A stretch of 64,000 nucleotides of DNA from Geosiphon pyriformis (lineage: Eukaryota; Glomeromycota; Glomeromycetes; Archaeosporales; Geosiphonaceae), in NCBI GenBank assembly GCA_016748015.1, contig JAAOMT010000480.1, positions 1,356-65,355 of the forward strand. Direction: 5' to 3'. The translations under genes and the position numbers were made by a program. Of this stretch, positions 10,014-21,426 are shown in pieces; within the stretch, counting starts at the first letter, position 1, and the number at the start of each line of letters is the position of its first letter. A model generated the notes under the pieces. That model saw nothing but the letters and a program-made list of their open reading frames with translations. It did no database searches and was not told the DNA's origin.

Positions 10014-12217
10014 GATGGTATAAGCAAGTTCAGCAGTTTTTTCTTGTTTTTCTTGATTTTCTTCTTCATTGTTCTCTTCATCATCTGATTCATCTGATTG
10101 CTCATTTTTTTGATTCTGTTTGAGTACTAGAGAAGTTGTCTAATAGCAATATTTAACCACAATAGGTTTTTTACCACATTTAATAGTTAGCTCACAAAGT
10201 TTATAATCAAACAAGACTTTTGCCTTCTTAAGCCATTTATTGCCAACAATAATAGTGTATTTTTTTGCTTTGAATACTTTTATGTCAGTCTTAATGCTGA
10301 TGCTATTGATGTAAACAGAAATAGCTTTGGTTATACCAAGCCCTTTTTTTTTGTTACTGTGCACATTAGTTATTGGTTTGGTTGAGAGTTCATCAATCTT
10401 TCTACCAATGGCTTTCAGAAAGTGTTTGGCAATTACACTTACAGATGATCTACTGTCTAGGATCAAGTCAATAAAATAACCAGCCATTTGGGCTTTGCAA
10501 ATTAGAGAGATGACATTACTATTGTTAGTGAATTCAACTTGTCAAGAGCATTTATTAGTTTTTGGTGTCTTTTTTTTTAGGATTAAGGATTTGCAAAGAT
10601 TTTTTTTGAATTGTGAATGGGTTATTAATTGGCCAAAGATAATGTGAACTGAAGTTTCTATAAGATCTTTAACAATGAAATAGGGACCAGATTTTTGTAC
10701 AATTTTTGGAGATTCCAACTTTGAAGAATTTTTAAAAACTTTAGCCTTTGATGGCTCATTGTTATTAGTAGTTAATATAGATGTTTTGTTTGGGTTCAGA
10801 ACTAATTCAATCTTGGCTTTTTTTTTTCTTGTTGATTTAGAGATATTAATTGCTAATTCATCTATTTTATAGTCATTATTAGTTAAGTTAAAAACATAAA
10901 AGAGGTTTTTTTCTGGTTGGCTTGCACTTTTACCTTTTAAAGGTGCACCTACCAGTTTAAAGACTGATAAACAGTAGCTTTAACTAAAAGATTCTCTTCA
11001 AAAAAATTGATGTTAGTATAATTGGGTTTTTAATTAAAGACACTATTGTTGTTGATTCTGTTGTCCTAATTATTATTATTTTTAGAAGCTAAAGGAAACA
11101 GAGAAGAATTGTTGCAATTTCTGAAAAAATGTCCAGTTAATCCACAGCAATAACACACAAGTGGAACATGATTTTGTTGTTTTTAATAAGGGAGTTGCTA
11201 GGACTGATTAAAACAGAGTTCATATTTGGGTCTTTGGAGTTGTTGATTCTCTTTAACTGCTTGAGCTAAAGGTTCTAATAGCCAGACAAGATTGGCTGTG
11301 AGTCTATCTATCAATTGTTCATTGGAATTTAGAATTTGAGCAGTAAAAGAAATGACAGCTATTTGAGAAGCAAAAACCATAACAGAAGCAAGAACAAAAA
11401 CTGAAAGTGTGAATTCCAAGTACATTCTTTAATTGTTTTCAATTTGTTGGGCTGGTTCAATGGCCATATCTATTGTAGAATTGTCTTTCAGGGCCAAAAA
11501 AGACTAAAGAGCATATAAGAGATCAATTCTCAATTTTTTTGTAAAAGAATAAATTTTCTGTTCTTCTGTCCAGTTTTTTTCAGAGTTTATCTGCTTAATT
11601 AACTTTTTAATTGCTTTGGCATATTCAGTTACAACTTTACCAAAATCTTGGGTTTTTTTTTCTAATTTCATGTACCATTTGAATATTAAGATAAAAATTC
11701 TAAATTTCATTTTAAATTAGGTAGTAAAAGAGGTATTGTTTTCTTCAGTATTTGCTGATGTCTATTTAATGATTCTTTGCTAAGCATTGGCATTGGTTTT
11801 TTGTAAGAACCAAGTAGCAAAAGAGTCTTGAAGGTAGCCACCAATGATTTAAAACTTGTATTTATTATCATATTGGTTAACTGTAATAGCTTTTTCAAAG
11901 TCATTTAACCATTTAATTGAATCTTGTACATTATCTTTGAATAATAATAATAAGATATTGTTTCTTTGCCTTAAAGCAGTTTGTATGCTTTAGAGAATGA
12001 CCAGAATGTTTTATTGTATAGGGTCATTAGTCATTGGTTTAGAAATAGCTGTTTGTGTGAAATGTTTTGATTTACTTAAAAAGAGATCAAAAACAAGAGC
12101 AGTTTGATAGCTTTTTTCTTCTGTTTTAAAGGGTGTTTTAGCTAGCTAATAAGTAGCAATCCAAATGTGAACTTGGTAATTTAAGTATTTAAAATCAGAA
12201 GACTGTTTTTTAAATAT
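10014..12217 (-). pseudogene. Family 1 copy M: gag C-terminal part, protease and spacer
   Basis: Minus-strand order from the right: gag middle (11904-11504), gag C-terminus (11425-11198), Cys knuckle zone near 11130 with Cys changed, pre-protease (about 10750-10500), and a well-kept protease frame (10487-10140, 115 codons). The protease motif reads DLILDSR instead of DLILDSG, so the catalytic loop Gly is lost. Nothing of RT, integrase or 3' LTR remains: the left end at 10014 is a deletion border. The right end at 12217 is the insertion point of copy L; gag resumes at 16952. Confidence 0.85.
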
Positions 12218-12848
12218 TGTTACAGGTTGAAATAACAAGCTAATGGATAACAAGGAAGAATAAGATTGTAGGGTGATGGAAATAATCAAAAGAGAATTCA
12301 ACTTTAAAGAGCAAATTGAATGAGTATAGATTCAATGTGTGAGATCAATCTCATAAAATATCTCAGTCGCTATTCTTTTCAAAGGTAACTGGAGAATCTG
12401 AAGGTAGAGGGATAGTCTATACTGTTAACAATTGATCACCACTGGTATAATTCTATGTCTCATGTTGGCGCTCTTAAAATTCAATATTAGGTATCAACTT
12501 GTGCTTTTCAGTTATGTTTATTCAAATAATCTTCAAATGCTACAATTATATATGTCAGGAAAAGGCCAACAAGTAATTTTTTATCCTAAGATGTTTGGAT
12601 ACTTGAAGGTAGAGAAAGGGAAATTAGCGATAAGAGAGTGATTGAGATGAAAGTTGTTATTTTTATTTATTTGATTCTTGTCTGAGAGATAATTTTCTAT
12701 AGCTAAAAGACTTATTATTTATATAGCTATTGAAAGTGGTCAACAACTAGGTCAATGATCACTATCTAAAAATAGAGTGACTAATTATATGTTATCAGTG
12801 GCTAATACATGTGATAATTAATAAAAATTATGAGTTTTAACTATAACA
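12218..12848 (-). repeat. Copy L, 3' LTR (631 bp)
   Basis: Begins TGTTACAGGTTG and ends CTATAACA. It differs from its 5' partner by exactly 12 bp in length: the partner has one more 12-bp 'caatgaccaggt' unit just before the 'ctaaaaatagagtg' landmark. Confidence 0.9.
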
Positions 12849-12907
12849 TTATTCTCTTCAAAAAGATTGAGCTTTGGCAAAATCAAGCTATTTATAGGGT
12901 ATTCTAA

Positions 12908-13570
12908 TTAAAGGGTTTTGTCTAACTCAAAACTAACTAGTTTGTTGAAGTCTTTTGTGGATAGAGTATATAGTACTTGAGGCGAAATAAGCTTTGTATC
13001 CAAGAAACCAAATCTTTGTATAAGAGTTTTGGCTCTTCTTGCAATGGTCAAAACTCTTAGAACATCTAAACGTATAATGCCCAAAATTTCCACTTGTATC
13101 TCTGAAGTTGTTTTTTTCATGAGCTTCATTTCTTCTATAATTTCACCAAGACAACCATAGAATTTTAGTTGTCTTTCATATAACAAGTTTTTGTCTATGG
13201 GCAAGATTTTCTTAATCGTTCTTCCAATTGTCATGGAAAGTGTAAGTATTGCTGCTGTTATGCTTTCCAGCAAATACTTATCCATTTTGCTACCAATTCT
13301 TTCTTTTCTGGTAGTGGTTTTCTTTGGTCTAATAACAGTATGTGTTCCATTGTTATTAGTTATGATGGTTTGTTTTCCAATGGTCAGAGTAGCATTTGGA
13401 TAATTTTTGATCCAGTACTCATAGAGAGTATAGAAAGCATTTTGAATGTTTTGATCTAGGAAATAATTGTTCATGTTGATTGAAGATACCTCTGTTTTGG
13501 GAATGGTACATTTATTTATATCTGATTTTTGTTGATCATTTGGATTGGTATTACCACAACAGGTAACCAA
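12908..13570 (-). CDS. Copy L ORF3: unknown protein of family 1, between integrase and 3' LTR
   Basis: An open frame of 220 codons without a stop. The first ATG is at 13474-13472 (MNNYFLDQNIQ), but the frame is open from a TTG at 13570 and the upstream residues (CCGNTNPNDQQKSDINKC) are also kept in copies A, C and K, so translation may begin by shifting from the overlapping end of pol, which lies in another frame. The stop at 12908 is a CAA-to-TAA change relative to copy A; the full frame would run to the edge of the LTR. The product is basic, with an RPKKTTTRKER patch and a C-terminal half of predicted helices (LTIARRAKTLIQRFGF). I see no transmembrane span long enough for an envelope protein. 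Function unknown. Confidence 0.65.
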   Translation of the reverse strand: MVTCCGNTNPNDQQKSDINKCTIPKTEVSSINMNNYFLDQNIQNAFYTLYEYWIKNYPNATLTIGKQTIITNNNGTHTVIRPKKTTTRKERIGSKMDKYLLESITAAILTLSMTIGRTIKKILPIDKNLLYERQLKFYGCLGEIIEEMKLMKKTTSEIQVEILGIIRLDVLRVLTIARRAKTLIQRFGFLDTKLISPQVLYTLSTKDFNKLVSFELDKTL

Positions 13571-15089
13571 TCAGGTCGTTTGTAATATTTCTTGAGTCAT
13601 GTGCCATAAACAGGGCGATCATTGAAGATTGTTTCATATTGATCTTATAAGATATAAGAACCATTGTTCAAAACTTTGTTAACTATAAAGGGTCTTTTCC
13701 ACTGGCTAGAAAATTTATTACCATAGACATTGTTTTTGTCTGAATGGTATTCTAAAACTAAGTCACCAACACTTAAGGAAAGTGTTTTATATGTTTTCTT
13801 TTTTTTAAGCTTCTCTTGAAATTGTTTTATCTTTTTAAAGGCAATTATTCATGCTTCTATTAATGAGTCAAGAATGGTACTAAGTCTTCTTTGCAAAGTG
13901 TCTTTGTAATTCCCTATTGTTATTTCTTCAAAGGGTATTATCTCAATGTCAGTTTCTATTGGTAGGATTGCCATTCATCTATAGAGTAGATAAAAGGATT
14001 CATAACTTGTTATGTCATGATTCACAGTTCTATAAGCGAACAAAGCTGAAGACAGTACTTTGTCCCATAAGTTTATTTCTTCACTGGTTTTGGCTAGGAT
14101 TTCACATAGAGTTCTATTGAAATGTTCTACTAGGCCATTTGTTTAGGGGTGATAAGGAGAGGAAAGTTTGTGACATATTCCCATTTTTTTGCAAAGTTCT
14201 TCAACAAGTGTACTGAGAAAAGCTCTTCCTCTGTCAAATAAAAGTTCTTTGGGGCAGCCATGGTGACAAATAATATCTTCATAAATGAAATTGGCTATTG
14301 AGACTGCTGTTTGGTCTGAAGTGGCTTTTGCTTCTATCCACTTTGTAAAATAATCGGTAGCTGTGATAATGTATCTGTTGCCATTAGGAGTTATTGTTAA
14401 AGGTTCAACAACATCTATACCAATTCTGTCAAAGGGTTGACCAACAGAGATTAGATGGATATCTTCTTTGCGATTGGGTTTTCCTCTTCTTTGGCAGATA
14501 TTACAGGTTTTAATGTATTCAGCAATGTCTTTTTCCAAGGTAGGCCAATAATAACGAGCTAGAGTTTTCTGAATTGTTTTTGTTTTTCCAAAGTGTCTAG
14601 CTAATGGATCAGTGTGCATATTGTAGATCACAATTTTTCTTTCTTCAAATCTAATAACTCTCTGGGAGTGGTCAGGATCTTTTCTATTTCTTTTATAAAG
14701 TTGGTTTTAGCGAATCAAATAGAAATTTGATTGTTTGCACAAATGTTCTCTTTGTTGTTGTGTGTATTTTGGTGGGTATTGTTCTTTACCCAAAAATTTC
14801 ATTAAGACAGAGTAGTTGTCCAAGTTCATTATCGTGTTTGTCAAAAAGGGGAATTACTAATAATTAAGTTGGTTTGGTTTGAGAGGGTTGTTCTGTCACT
14901 GAATGGTAAGTCTGGAGAGAGTGTCAGTGTTTTGATGATTAGCTTCTTTGTGATGTTGAATATCATAGTCGAATTCATCCAAGTGGAGTATTCAGCAAAT
15001 TATCTATTTGTGTTCTAGCCTCTTTTTGTTGCACAGCCAAACCAAAGCTTGGTGATCTGTTACCACCAAAAACTTCACACCAAGAAGAT
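13560..15089 (-). pseudogene. Copy L pol remnant: RNase H end and integrase
   Basis: The integrase is the best kept in the window: 14631-14143 reads 162 codons without a stop, with the HHCC zinc finger (YNMHTDPLARHFGK then CNICQRR) and the core from GIDVVEPL with the first Asp, and LLFDRGRAF with the second Asp. The SSPYHP motif is followed by a stop (CAA to TAA) where PQTNG is expected; the Glu in the VECFN-type segment follows. A GPY/F-like module lies near 13690-13740. Upstream, 14990-15089 holds the RNase H end (LVWL-type motif and 'HQALVW'), then the sequence jumps to gag at about 15089. Confidence 0.85.
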
Positions 15090-16252
15090 ACTTATGCAAA
15101 AGAAGTAGCAGCCACTTGAGGAGTGGAAGCCATGACAGGAGCAGGAGCAAAAATTGGAAGTGTGAATCTCAGATGCATCCTTTGGTTATTTTCAATCTTT
15201 TGGGCGAGTTCAATAGCCATATTCATTGTAGAGTTGTCTTTTAGAGCCAAGAGAGGCCAAAGAGCATATAAATTAGTTCTCAATCTTTTTGTAAAGGAAT
15301 AAATTTTTTGCTTTTCAGTCCAGTTTCTACCAGAGTCTACACACTTAATGAGTTTTCTGATTGCTTTGGCATATTCAGTCACAATTTCACCAGGATTTTG
15401 GGTTCTTCTTTCTAATTCCATATGCCATTTGGATATTAAGATGGGGGTTCTGAATTTGTTTTCAAACCGGGTAGTAAAAGAGGTATTGTTTTCTCTAATA
15501 TTTGCTAGGGTCCATTTAACAATTCTTTGTTGAGCACCAGTATTGGTTTTTTGTGAAAACCAGATAGCAGGGAAGCCTTGAAGGTAGCCATCAATGATTT
15601 AGAACTTGTATTCATTATCATACTGGTTTGCAATGGCTGCTCTTTTAAAATCATCCAACCATTCAATTGGATCTTGGGCATCACTTCTGAATAGAGGTAG
15701 TGGGGTGTTGTTTCTTCATCCCAAAGCAGTTTGTATGCTTTGGAGGGCAGCCAGGATGTTTACTTGCATTGGATCTTGGGCCATTGGTTCAGGAGTTACT
15801 GTTTGTGTGGAGTGCTCTGATTCACTTAAGAAGAAATCAAAAATAGGGGCTGTTTGGTAGCTTTCTTCTTTTGTTTCAAGAGGAGTTACTGTTGATTGAT
15901 GGGCAGCAATCCAAATATGGATTTGATGATTCAGATATTCAAAATCAGGGGGCTGTTGTTCAAAGATTGTAAAATATAAGAGCTGATTGATACTGTTATT
16001 TCTTTCTTCAAAGTCATTTTCAAAATAAGCTTGATCAAAGTAATAGGTTGTATAAGTTGTATAGATTTCAGCTAAATGCTCATTCAGGAACCAGTTCCAA
16101 AAGTCTTGGAATTGTCTGCTAGATTGTTTTTCAATGGGAAAGCAGATTAAGCAGGAGGGCAGAGGATTAAGTTCAATGAAATCTAGATTGTTTCTGTTGT
16201 ATGCTGTAAAGTGTTCTTCTGATTGCTGTGACAGATATGAGTAATCACCCAT
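15090..16252 (-). pseudogene. Copy L gag, 3'-truncated, few stops
   Basis: ATG at 16252-16250 opens 178 codons to 15716, then a stop; the frame continues to 15092 with few defects. It covers the acidic N-terminal region and the Retrotransposon-gag-like middle (IEWLDDFKRA, then KFRTPILISKWHMELERRTQ). Gag forms the virus-like particle and binds RNA. The C-terminal CCHC knuckle is lost in the internal deletion at about 15089. The start matches the ATG of copies A, B, C and N. Confidence 0.85.
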
Positions 16253-16304
16253 ATAATGAGGAAATAAGTGAATTTTGACAACCTCACAGGAAGCACCACT
16301 TTTA

Positions 16305-16947
16305 TGTTATGGATTGAAGTAACAAGCTAACAGATAGCAAGGGAGAACAAGATTGTAGGATGATGGAAATAATCAAAGGGGAATTCAACTTTAAAGAGCA
16401 AATTGAATGAGTATGGATTCAATGTGCGAGATCAGTCTCATAAAATATCTCAGTTGCTATTCTTTTCAAAGGTAACTGGGGAATCTGAAGGTAGAGGGAT
16501 AGTCCGTACTGTCAACAATTGATCACCACTGGTATAATTTTATGTCTTATATCGGTGCTTTTAGAATTCAATATTAGGTATCAACTTGTGCTTTTCAGTT
16601 ACATTTATTCAAATAATCTTCAAATACTACCATTATATACATCAGGAAAAGGCCAACAAGTAATCTTTTATCTTAAAATGTTTAGATACTTGAAGGTAGG
16701 GAAAGAGAAATTAGCAATAAGAGAGTGATTGAGATAAAAGTTGTTATTTTTATTTATCTGATTCTTGTCTAAGAGATAATTTTCTACAGCTAAGAGACTT
16801 ATTGCTTATATAGCTATTGAAAGTGGTCAATGACCAGGTCAACGACTAGGTCAATGATTACTATATAAAAATAGAGTGGCTAATTATATGACATTAGTGG
16901 CTAATACATGTGATAATTAATAAAAATTATGGGTTTCAATTGTAACA
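16305..16947 (-). repeat. Copy L, 5' LTR (643 bp)
   Basis: Begins TGTTATGGATTGAAGTAAC, ends TTGTAACA. A primer-binding site in near-consensus form (read on the minus strand, TGGTGCTTCCTGTGAGGTT) lies at 16280-16298, six bases inside. Confidence 0.9.
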
Positions 16948-16951
16948 ATAT

Positions 16952-17236
16952 TGTGGAATATAAAAGCTGATTGATGCTGTTGTTTTTTTCTTCAAAGTTG
17001 TTTTCAAAATAAGCTTGGTTAAAGTAATAAGTTGTATATTCTGTGTAAGTTTCAGCTGAATGCTCATTCAGAAACCAGTTCCAAAAGTTTTGATATTGTT
17101 TACTGAATTGTTTTTCAATAGAAAAGCAAATTAAGCAAAAAGACAAAAAATTGAGTTCAATAAAATCTAGATTATTTTTGTTGTGTGCTTTAAAGTGTTC
17201 TTTTAATTGTTGTAACAAGTATGAATAATCACTCAT
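16952..17236 (-). pseudogene. Copy M gag N-terminus
   Basis: Continuation of the gag of copy M on the right side of copy L. ATG at 17236-17234, then about 95 codons matching other gag copies to the insertion point. Two frameshifts or fewer; the rest of this gag is at 10014-12217. A decayed primer-binding site lies near 17262-17282. Confidence 0.85.
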
Positions 17237-17288
17237 ACAATAAGAAACAAAGTGGATTTTGACAATTTCACAGGGAGCACTACTTTTA

Positions 17289-17991
17289 TGTTATAGGTTG
17301 GAGTAACAAGCTAACAGATAACAAGAAAAAACAGGATTGTAAAGTAATGAAAAAAATCAAAGAGAATTTAACTTCAAAGAGCAAATTGAATGAGTATGGA
17401 TTCAATGTATAAAATCAGTCTTATAAAATATCTCAGTCATTATACTTTTTAAAAGATAACTGAGGAATTTGAAAGTAGAAGGATAGTCTGTACTGTCAAC
17501 AAATAATTACACACTGGTATAATTCTATGTCTTATGTTAGCACTCTTATAATTTAATATTAAGTATTAAATGTACTTTTCAGTCACGTTTTATTTAATAA
17601 TTTTTAAATACTACAATTACATGTTTCAAAAAAAAGGTAGAAAATAACCAACAAGTAATCTTTTATTTCAAGATGTTTGAATACTTGAAGATAAGGAAAA
17701 AGAAATTAGCAATAAGAGAAAGATTGAAATAAAAGTTGTTATTTTATTTATTTGATTTCCTTATTTTTTGACATACTTTTCTACAGCTAAGAGATTTATT
17801 GCTTATATAACTATCAAAAGTAGTCAATGATTAGGTCAACAATTAGATTAATAATCAGATTAATAATCAGATCAATAGTTAGGTTATTGATCAAATTAAT
17901 AATTACTATCTAAAAATAAAGTGGCTAATTATATAATATCAATAGTTAATATATGTAATAACTAAAAAAAATATGAATTTCAACCATAATA
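17289..17991 (-). repeat. Copy M, 5' LTR (703 bp)
   Basis: Begins TGTTATAGGTTGGAGTAAC and ends CATAATA (from CATAACA). The next bases, ATAT at 17992-17995, are the likely target duplication, whose partner was lost with the 3' LTR. It is long because of extra 12-bp units at about 17825-17900. Confidence 0.88.
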
Positions 17992-20030
17992 ATATTAAAT
18001 CTTTTTTTGGATAATAATTCACCTAGTTTTTTGGTTATTTTATTACAAAAAATAGAATTTTTTCTAATCCAGCCAAAGTTGAAAAAGTCAAAAACATTAA
18101 ACAATTAATAAATATTTATAAACTATGCTCTTTCTTTGAATTGATCTCCTATTATTGCAAATTCATTAAAGATTTCTCTAAAATCACTTTTCTTTTTAAT
18201 CAGCTATTCAAAAAAAATGTCAATTATTATTGGAGTATATATCAACAAAAGCATTTGAAACTTTGAAGAAAAAATTAGTTACAGAACCTACTTTTATGCA
18301 ATCTGATCTGAATCAATTTTTAATTTTTTATACTAATATATTCAGCTATAGACTTGGTACTGTTTTCTTACAGAAAAATAAAAATGGCAAGGAACATACT
18401 ATAGCATATACAAGTAGAATACTCTTACCAGCAAAACAAAATTATTTAATTATTAAGCAAGAATGCTTAACAGTAATTTAGACAACTAGTTATTGGAATA
18501 AATATTTTTTTGGTATAAAATTTCTAATGATAACAGATTATCAAGCCTTAGTTTGGTTATGTAACAAAAAAAAACTTAATCACAAAAAAATAATTCACTA
18601 GATACTCCACTTGGATGAATTTAACCATAACATTCAACATTACAAAAGAACAAATTATCAAAATACCAATGCTTTTTCCAGACTTATCACTTAGTAATAA
18701 TACAATTTTTACAAACCAAACCAACCTAATTATTAGTAACTCCTTCTTAACCAAACATGATAATAGACTTGGACAACTACTCTGTACTAATAAAATTTTT
18801 GGATAAAGAACAATACTCATCAGATTACACTTAACAGCAAAGAAAATATTTGTGCAAACAATCAAATTTCTATTTAATTTGCCAGAACCAACTTTATAAA
18901 AGAAATAAAAAAGATTTTAACTATTTTCAAAGAGTTATTAAATTTAAAGAAAGAAAAATTGTGATTTATAACATATACATTAATCCATTAGTTAAACACT
19001 TTGAAAAAACAAAAACAATTCAGAAAACTTTAACTTGCTATTATTGGTCTATCTTGAAAAAAGACATTGCTAAATACATCAAAATCTGTAATACTTGTCA
19101 AAAAAAAAGAAAACCCAATTACAAAAAAATATACACCCCATTTCTGTTAGTTAATTATTTGACAGAATTGATATAAATGTTGTTAGATTTTTAACAGTAA
19201 CTTCTAATGACAACAGATACAGTATATTATTATAGTTATTAACTATTTTACAAAATAGGTAGAAGCAAAAGCCATTTCAAATCAAATAGCAGTTTTTATA
19301 GCCAATTTTATTTATAAAGATATTATCTGTCATTATGGCTGTTTCAAAGAACTTTTATTTGACAAAGAAAGAGCTTTTCTTAATATACTGGTTAAAAAAC
19401 TTTGTAGAAAAATGAAAATACATTATAAACTTTTTTTTTCTTACTATTTTTAAACAAATGGCTTAGTAGAATGTTTTAACAGAATATTATATAAAATCTT
19501 AACCAAAACCAGTAAAAAAACAAACTTATAAAACAAAGTACTGCTTTCAGCTTTGTTTGTTTATAGAACTGTAAATTATAACATAACAAGTTATAAACCT
19601 TTTTATTTATTTTATGAATGAATGGCAACTTTACTAATAGAAATTAATATTAAGACAATATCTTTTAAAAAAATTACAATAAAAAATTACAAAAACATTT
19701 TGTAGAGAAAATTTGGTATCATTTTTGATTCCTTGGTAGAGGCACAAATAATTGCTTTTAAAAAGATAAAACAGTTTCAAAAAAAGCTTAAAAAAAAATC
19801 TATAAAACACTTTCTTTAAGTATTGATAACTTAATTTAGAATATCACTTAAACAGAAACAAGATCTATAGTAATAAGTTTTTTAGCCAATAAAAAAGATT
19901 CTTTTTAGTCAAAAAAGTTTTAAATAATGGTTTTTATATCTTACAAAATCAATATAAAACAATTTTTAATAATTACTTTTTTTATGGTACATGACTCAAA
20001 AAATATTACAAATGACTTAATTGGTTACCT
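17992..20030 (+). pseudogene. Family 1 copy K: RT end, RNase H, integrase
   Basis: Plus-strand pol begins mid-RT, at the stretch that reads 'ttttattacaaaagatgg' in copy A, directly beside the LTR of copy M. RNase H is best read at 18230-18481 (TVFLQKNKNGKEHTIAYTSR), with the catalytic 'TDAS' changed to TNIF. The integrase HHCC finger is at about 18960-19110 (CNTCQKK kept), and the Asp of the second core motif is kept in LLFDKERAF near 19355. Many stops. Its 5' half (LTR, gag) is probably copy N at 8654-10013. Confidence 0.82.
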
Positions 20031-20742
20031 GTTGTAGTAATACCAACCCAAATAATTAACAAAAATCAAGTATAAATAAATGCATCATTTCTAAAACATA
20101 GGTATTTTTAATCAACATAAACAATTATTTTTTGGATCAAAATATTTAAAACATTTTTTATATTCTCTATAAGTATTGGATCAAAAACTATCCAAATGCT
20201 ACTTTAATTATTAGAAAACAGATCACCATAACTGATAACAATAGAACACATACTGTTATTAGACCAAAAAAAATTACTACTAGAAGAGAAAAAACTGGCA
20301 ACAAAATAAATAAATATCTGTTGAAAAGCATAACAGCAGTAATACTTTTACCTTCTAGTACAATTGAAAATACAATCTAAAAAATTCTACTTATAGATAA
20401 AAATTTGTTATATAAAAGACAATTAGAATTTTATGATTGTTTTAGTAAAATTATAGAAGATATAAAGCTCATAAAGAAAACAACTTCAGAAATACAAATA
20501 AAAATTTTGGGCATTAAATAATTAGATATTCCAAGAGTTTTAACTATTGCTAAAAAAGCCAAAACTCTTATATAAAGATTTGGTCTCTTAAATACAAAAC
20601 TTATTTTGTCTTAAATATTATATATTTTATTCACAAAAAACTTTAATAAACTATTTAGTTTTAAGCTAAACAAAACTTTTCAAATAAATTATTCTATAAA
20701 TAGCTTGATTTTGTTGAAGCTCAATTTCTTTGAAAAGAATAA
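20031..20742 (+). pseudogene. Copy K ORF3, decayed
   Basis: The plus strand carries the ORF3 protein of copies A, C and L in a frame distinct from pol, with the landmarks NNYFLDQNI, YWIKNYPNAT, IRPKK and TTSEIQIKILGI. In-frame stops and at least one frameshift break it. It runs up to the LTR. Confidence 0.75.
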
Positions 20743-21426
20743 TATTATAATTGAAACTCATATTTTTTATTAGTTATTACATGTATTAGCTACTAATATT
20801 ATATAATTAGCCACCCTATTTTTAGATAGTAATCATTGATCTAATTAATAACCTAACTGTTGATTTGATCATTGATCTAATTATTGACTTAGTTATTAAT
20901 CTGATTATTGATTATTTTCAATAGCTATATAAGTAATGAATTTTTTTGCTGTAGAAAAGTATGTAAAAATCAAAGAAAGCAAAAAAATAAAATAACAACT
21001 TTATCTTAATTTTTTTTTTTTGCTAATTTTTCTTTCTTTATTTTAAAGTATCTAAACATATTAAAATAAAAGATTATTTGTTGGCATTTACTTATTTTTT
21101 TTCTAACTTGAATAATTATTGAATAAAACATAACTGAAAAAACATTTAATATCTGATATCAAATTTTAAGAGTGTTAATATAAGACATAAAATTATACTA
21201 GTGTATTATTATTTGTTAACAGTATGAACTGTTTTTTTACATTCAAATTTTCCAGTTATTTTTTGAAAAAAATAATAACTGAGATATTTTATAAGATTGA
21301 TCTCATATATTGAATCCATACTTATTTAATTTGCTTATTAAAGTTGAATTTTCTTTGATTAATTTCATTATCTTACAATTTTGTTCTCTCTTGTTATCTG
21401 TTAATTTATTATTACAACTTATAATA
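20743..21426 (+). repeat. Copy K, 3' LTR (684 bp)
   Basis: Begins TATTATAATTGAAACTC (first G changed to A, as in copy A) and ends ACTTATAATA, the decayed form of CCTGTAACA. The next bases are ATGT (21427-21430), followed by minus-strand family 1 sequence of copy P. Confidence 0.85.

Larger units (their letters stand above)
12218..16947 (-). mobile_element. Family 1 copy L: internally deleted gypsy-type element (4.73 kb)
   Basis: Complete insertion with LTRs at 12218-12848 and 16305-16947, TGTTA/TAACA ends, and a 4-bp target duplication ATAT (12214-12217 and 16948-16951). Removing it rejoins the gag of copy M ('gactgttttttaaatat' to 'tgtggaatataaaagc'), as in uninterrupted gag copies. It lacks about 2.5 kb between the gag middle and RNase H, joined near 15089, so it has no knuckle, protease or RT and could only have moved with proteins from other copies, if the deletion came first. 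Confidence 0.92.

Noticed and set aside
12432-12641. A 69-codon frame antisense to the element recurs in LTRs at 12432-12641, 16519-16728 and 37920-38129
   Set aside because: It begins with TTG, not ATG, occurs only in the least decayed LTRs and is broken in older ones, so shared recent ancestry explains it better than coding.
12908-13570. ORF3 considered as an envelope gene
   Set aside because: No signal peptide, no clear transmembrane span and no Cys pattern typical of envelope proteins.
15606-15860. Plus-strand frame with many Trp and Ser in copy L
   Set aside because: It is the reverse of a well-kept gag frame on the minus strand.
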